Source: Methanogenium organophilum
GTDB taxonomy: Archaea > Halobacteriota > Methanomicrobia > Methanomicrobiales > Methanomicrobiaceae
Direction: 5' to 3'
DNA length: 64,000 bases
Assembly: GCF_026684035.1 (NCBI RefSeq)
Contig: NZ_CP113361.1
Span: forward strand, 1,364,001 to 1,428,000
Shown here: one piece after another, positions 62,667 to 64,000 of the stretch
Numbering within the stretch: the first letter of the stretch is position 1
Layout: each line of letters opens with the position of its first letter
The notes under the pieces: generated by a model
The model's input: only the letters and a program-made list of their open reading frames with translations
Told to the model about the DNA's origin: nothing
Database searches by the model: none
Translations under genes and position numbers: made by a program

Positions 62667-63542
62667 TCAGAGATCATTATCGGGATAGAGTACCCAGACC
62701 CCTCTCCCTTCTGTCAGCTTCAGATGGACGATGGCGGCAATGCCCGCGACAAGCCATGGGACAACGAAGAGAGTGTATCGTGTCAGCGGAGCTGCCTCAA
62801 ATACCGGGAGGTAGATGAGAGGGCCTGCTATACTGTTGATAGACGCGTGGGCGAGCACTGCCGGCCAGAAGCTCCCGGCACGAAGTGTTAGCCATGCAAA
62901 CACGCCGGATGTGCCGAGGGTGAAGAGGGGCATAAATACCAGACTGCCGATGAGTGGATAGCCGGGAAAGTTATACCCGCCGTAGATGATGGGAGCATGC
63001 CATATGCCCCAGAACAGTCCAAGGATCACGAGGCCTGCCACAACACCGTAGTGTGCAATCAGCCGGTTCTGTATCACACCTCGCCACCCGAGCTCCTCGC
63101 CAAAGGTGGCAATCGAGGTGATGGCGATCCCAACAACCGATGTGATGATGATCTGGGCAAGGAAGGCGGTAACTGAGATCTGCTGCCCGTCCCCGTTAGG
63201 GAGGGTGACTAACCCCGTTGCGCTGTCATAAAGCGTCTGTGTCATAACGCCTGTCGCAACAGCAGACCCGATCACAAGAATGGTGATCATAATCGGGACA
63301 AGAACGGCCGCCAGCAGGTAGCGTTTTTTGCCCACCGCAGTGAGGATTGGTCTTGCGCTTTGTCCTGTTCGGCGGAGGTACACAAATCCTGCGATGGCGG
63401 GGAAGAACATCAGGAAGGCGGCCATCAAAGTGAAATACGGACCGGTGATCCCGCCCATGAGAATGATGATCCCTTCCCATACGAATGAGATCAGGAGAAG
63501 CCCTCCCATCAGTATGAGAAGATTTCGGAGTTTATCATCCAT
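62667..63542 (-). CDS. CPBP-family intramembrane metalloprotease
   Basis: A 291-residue membrane protein with about eight helices. The active-site motifs are FGEELGWRGVIQNRL (EE-x3-R), FWGIWHAP and LAHASINS (H and N), which together hold the metal in this Rce1/CAAX-protease-like family. It may cleave small membrane peptides or prenylated or signal peptides. ATG at 63542 overlaps the stop of the preceding regulator gene, so they are coupled; an upstream in-frame start at 63560 is possible. Confidence 0.87.
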   Translation of the reverse strand: MDDKLRNLLILMGGLLLISFVWEGIIILMGGITGPYFTLMAAFLMFFPAIAGFVYLRRTGQSARPILTAVGKKRYLLAAVLVPIMITILVIGSAVATGVMTQTLYDSATGLVTLPNGDGQQISVTAFLAQIIITSVVGIAITSIATFGEELGWRGVIQNRLIAHYGVVAGLVILGLFWGIWHAPIIYGGYNFPGYPLIGSLVFMPLFTLGTSGVFAWLTLRAGSFWPAVLAHASINSIAGPLIYLPVFEAAPLTRYTLFVVPWLVAGIAAIVHLKLTEGRGVWVLYPDNDL

Positions 63543-63999
63543 TCCGGGCACCCCCAACATCGGTGAGGCGCTCCAGCATATCGGTGATTATTCCATCGAT
63601 TTCCTTCATATCGTCATACATCCCCTGCAGGATGGCAATTCTCTCCTCCAGTTCCTCCGGCATATCTTCCGTCTGATAGCGTTCAATAATTGTTGGAATT
63701 TCCTTCATCACCACCCGTGTCTGTGTATGGCGAAGCTGTTCCAGCTGGCGCATGAAGGTTGCAACGAGATCCTTTTGTGCATAGAGATAGATCTTTCGCG
63801 TCCCGGGCCGTGTCCGTTTCACTATGCGCTGCGTCCGTTCGAGCATCTGGCATTTGTTGCTGACAGAGGCGAGCGAATACCCCGCCTCCTCCGCGAGATC
63901 AGCCATTGCCATCTCCCCCGGCTCGATGAACAGGCGTGCCATAAGCCATGAGGAAAGAGCGTCATGTTCAGTTGCCCCCGCAATCCCTGTCTGGAACAT
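63535..63999 (-). CDS. MarR/GbsR-like regulator, possibly incomplete
   Basis: At least 154 residues of a winged-helix regulator. The DNA-binding part is MAMADLAEEAGYSLASVSNKCQMLERTQRI with KRTRPGTRKIYLYAQ as wing, followed by a long helical dimer region (EELEERIAILQGMYDDMKEID). It resembles GbsR-type MarR relatives. The frame begins at the window edge and may extend beyond it. It overlaps the CPBP protease gene by 8 bases and probably controls it. Confidence 0.75.
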   Translation of the reverse strand: MFQTGIAGATEHDALSSWLMARLFIEPGEMAMADLAEEAGYSLASVSNKCQMLERTQRIVKRTRPGTRKIYLYAQKDLVATFMRQLEQLRHTQTRVVMKEIPTIIERYQTEDMPEELEERIAILQGMYDDMKEIDGIITDMLERLTDVGGARNG

Positions 64000-64000
64000 C

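Overview
The window reads as chromosome from a hydrogenotrophic methanogenic archaeon, most likely of the order Methanomicrobiales. The evidence is a coenzyme M biosynthesis pair (cysteate synthase and fused sulfopyruvate decarboxylase ComDE), a MfnE-type methanofuran kinase, archaeal aEF1B and TBP, an archaellin-like pilin, Wtp tungstate transport genes, an archaeal SRP RNA, many PAS-domain sensor kinases and TATA-type promoters with short or no leaders. I cannot name the genus.

Layout. 1-7.6 kb: surface proteins and a lone WtpA-like binding protein, a phospholipase-D-like plus archaellin-like pair, mfnE, a tiny zinc-ribbon gene with aEF1B, and a membrane protein. 7.6-11.7 kb: a sortase-signal remnant, a secreted protein, a glyoxalase/zinc-ribbon fusion, a TBP paralogue and a small conserved protein. 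11.8-16.4 kb: the coenzyme M genes (minus strand) preceded by a translationally coupled module of ABC ATPase, HypB-like GTPase and Fe-S protein. 16.7-20.1 kb: malate dehydrogenase, SRP RNA, a zinc-ribbon methyltransferase-like protein and a metallophosphoesterase. 20.1-22.0 kb: a gene-poor stretch with a cluster of GTGGAA motifs resembling origin recognition boxes, small degraded genes and a GNAT gene without a start codon. 22.1-34.6 kb: accessory genes, namely UPF0282 hydrolase, methyltransferase, three Yip1-like proteins, RecQ, a quinone-reductase-like flavoprotein, an MFS exporter, acetyltransferase, an AT-rich caspase-like membrane protein, a BASS transporter, a DUF2238-like protein and a CAU tRNA.

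34.8-40.3 kb is the phosphate region: an AbrB-PhoU regulator divergent from pstS, a fused PstC-PstA permease, pstB and phoU. 40.6-52.2 kb holds three PAS sensors (963, 706 and 1728 residues) and a small membrane protein, with no response regulator. 52.2-55.3 kb holds a flavin-binding protein, a TetR regulator with a three-palindrome bidirectional promoter, a second copy of that promoter with no gene attached, and larE. 55.5-58.6 kb is wtpABC. 58.7-61.7 kb is a metal-handling island: permease, thioredoxin-like protein and two DGC-type zinc-binding proteins around an ArsR regulator with paired operators. 61.9-64.0 kb ends with a TRIC-type channel, a CPBP protease and a MarR/GbsR-like regulator.

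The items most worth following up are the ABC/GTPase/Fe-S module beside the coenzyme M genes, the duplicated TetR promoter, the ORB-like cluster, the caspase-like membrane protein and the PstC-PstA fusion. All functions are read from sequence by eye; no database search was run.
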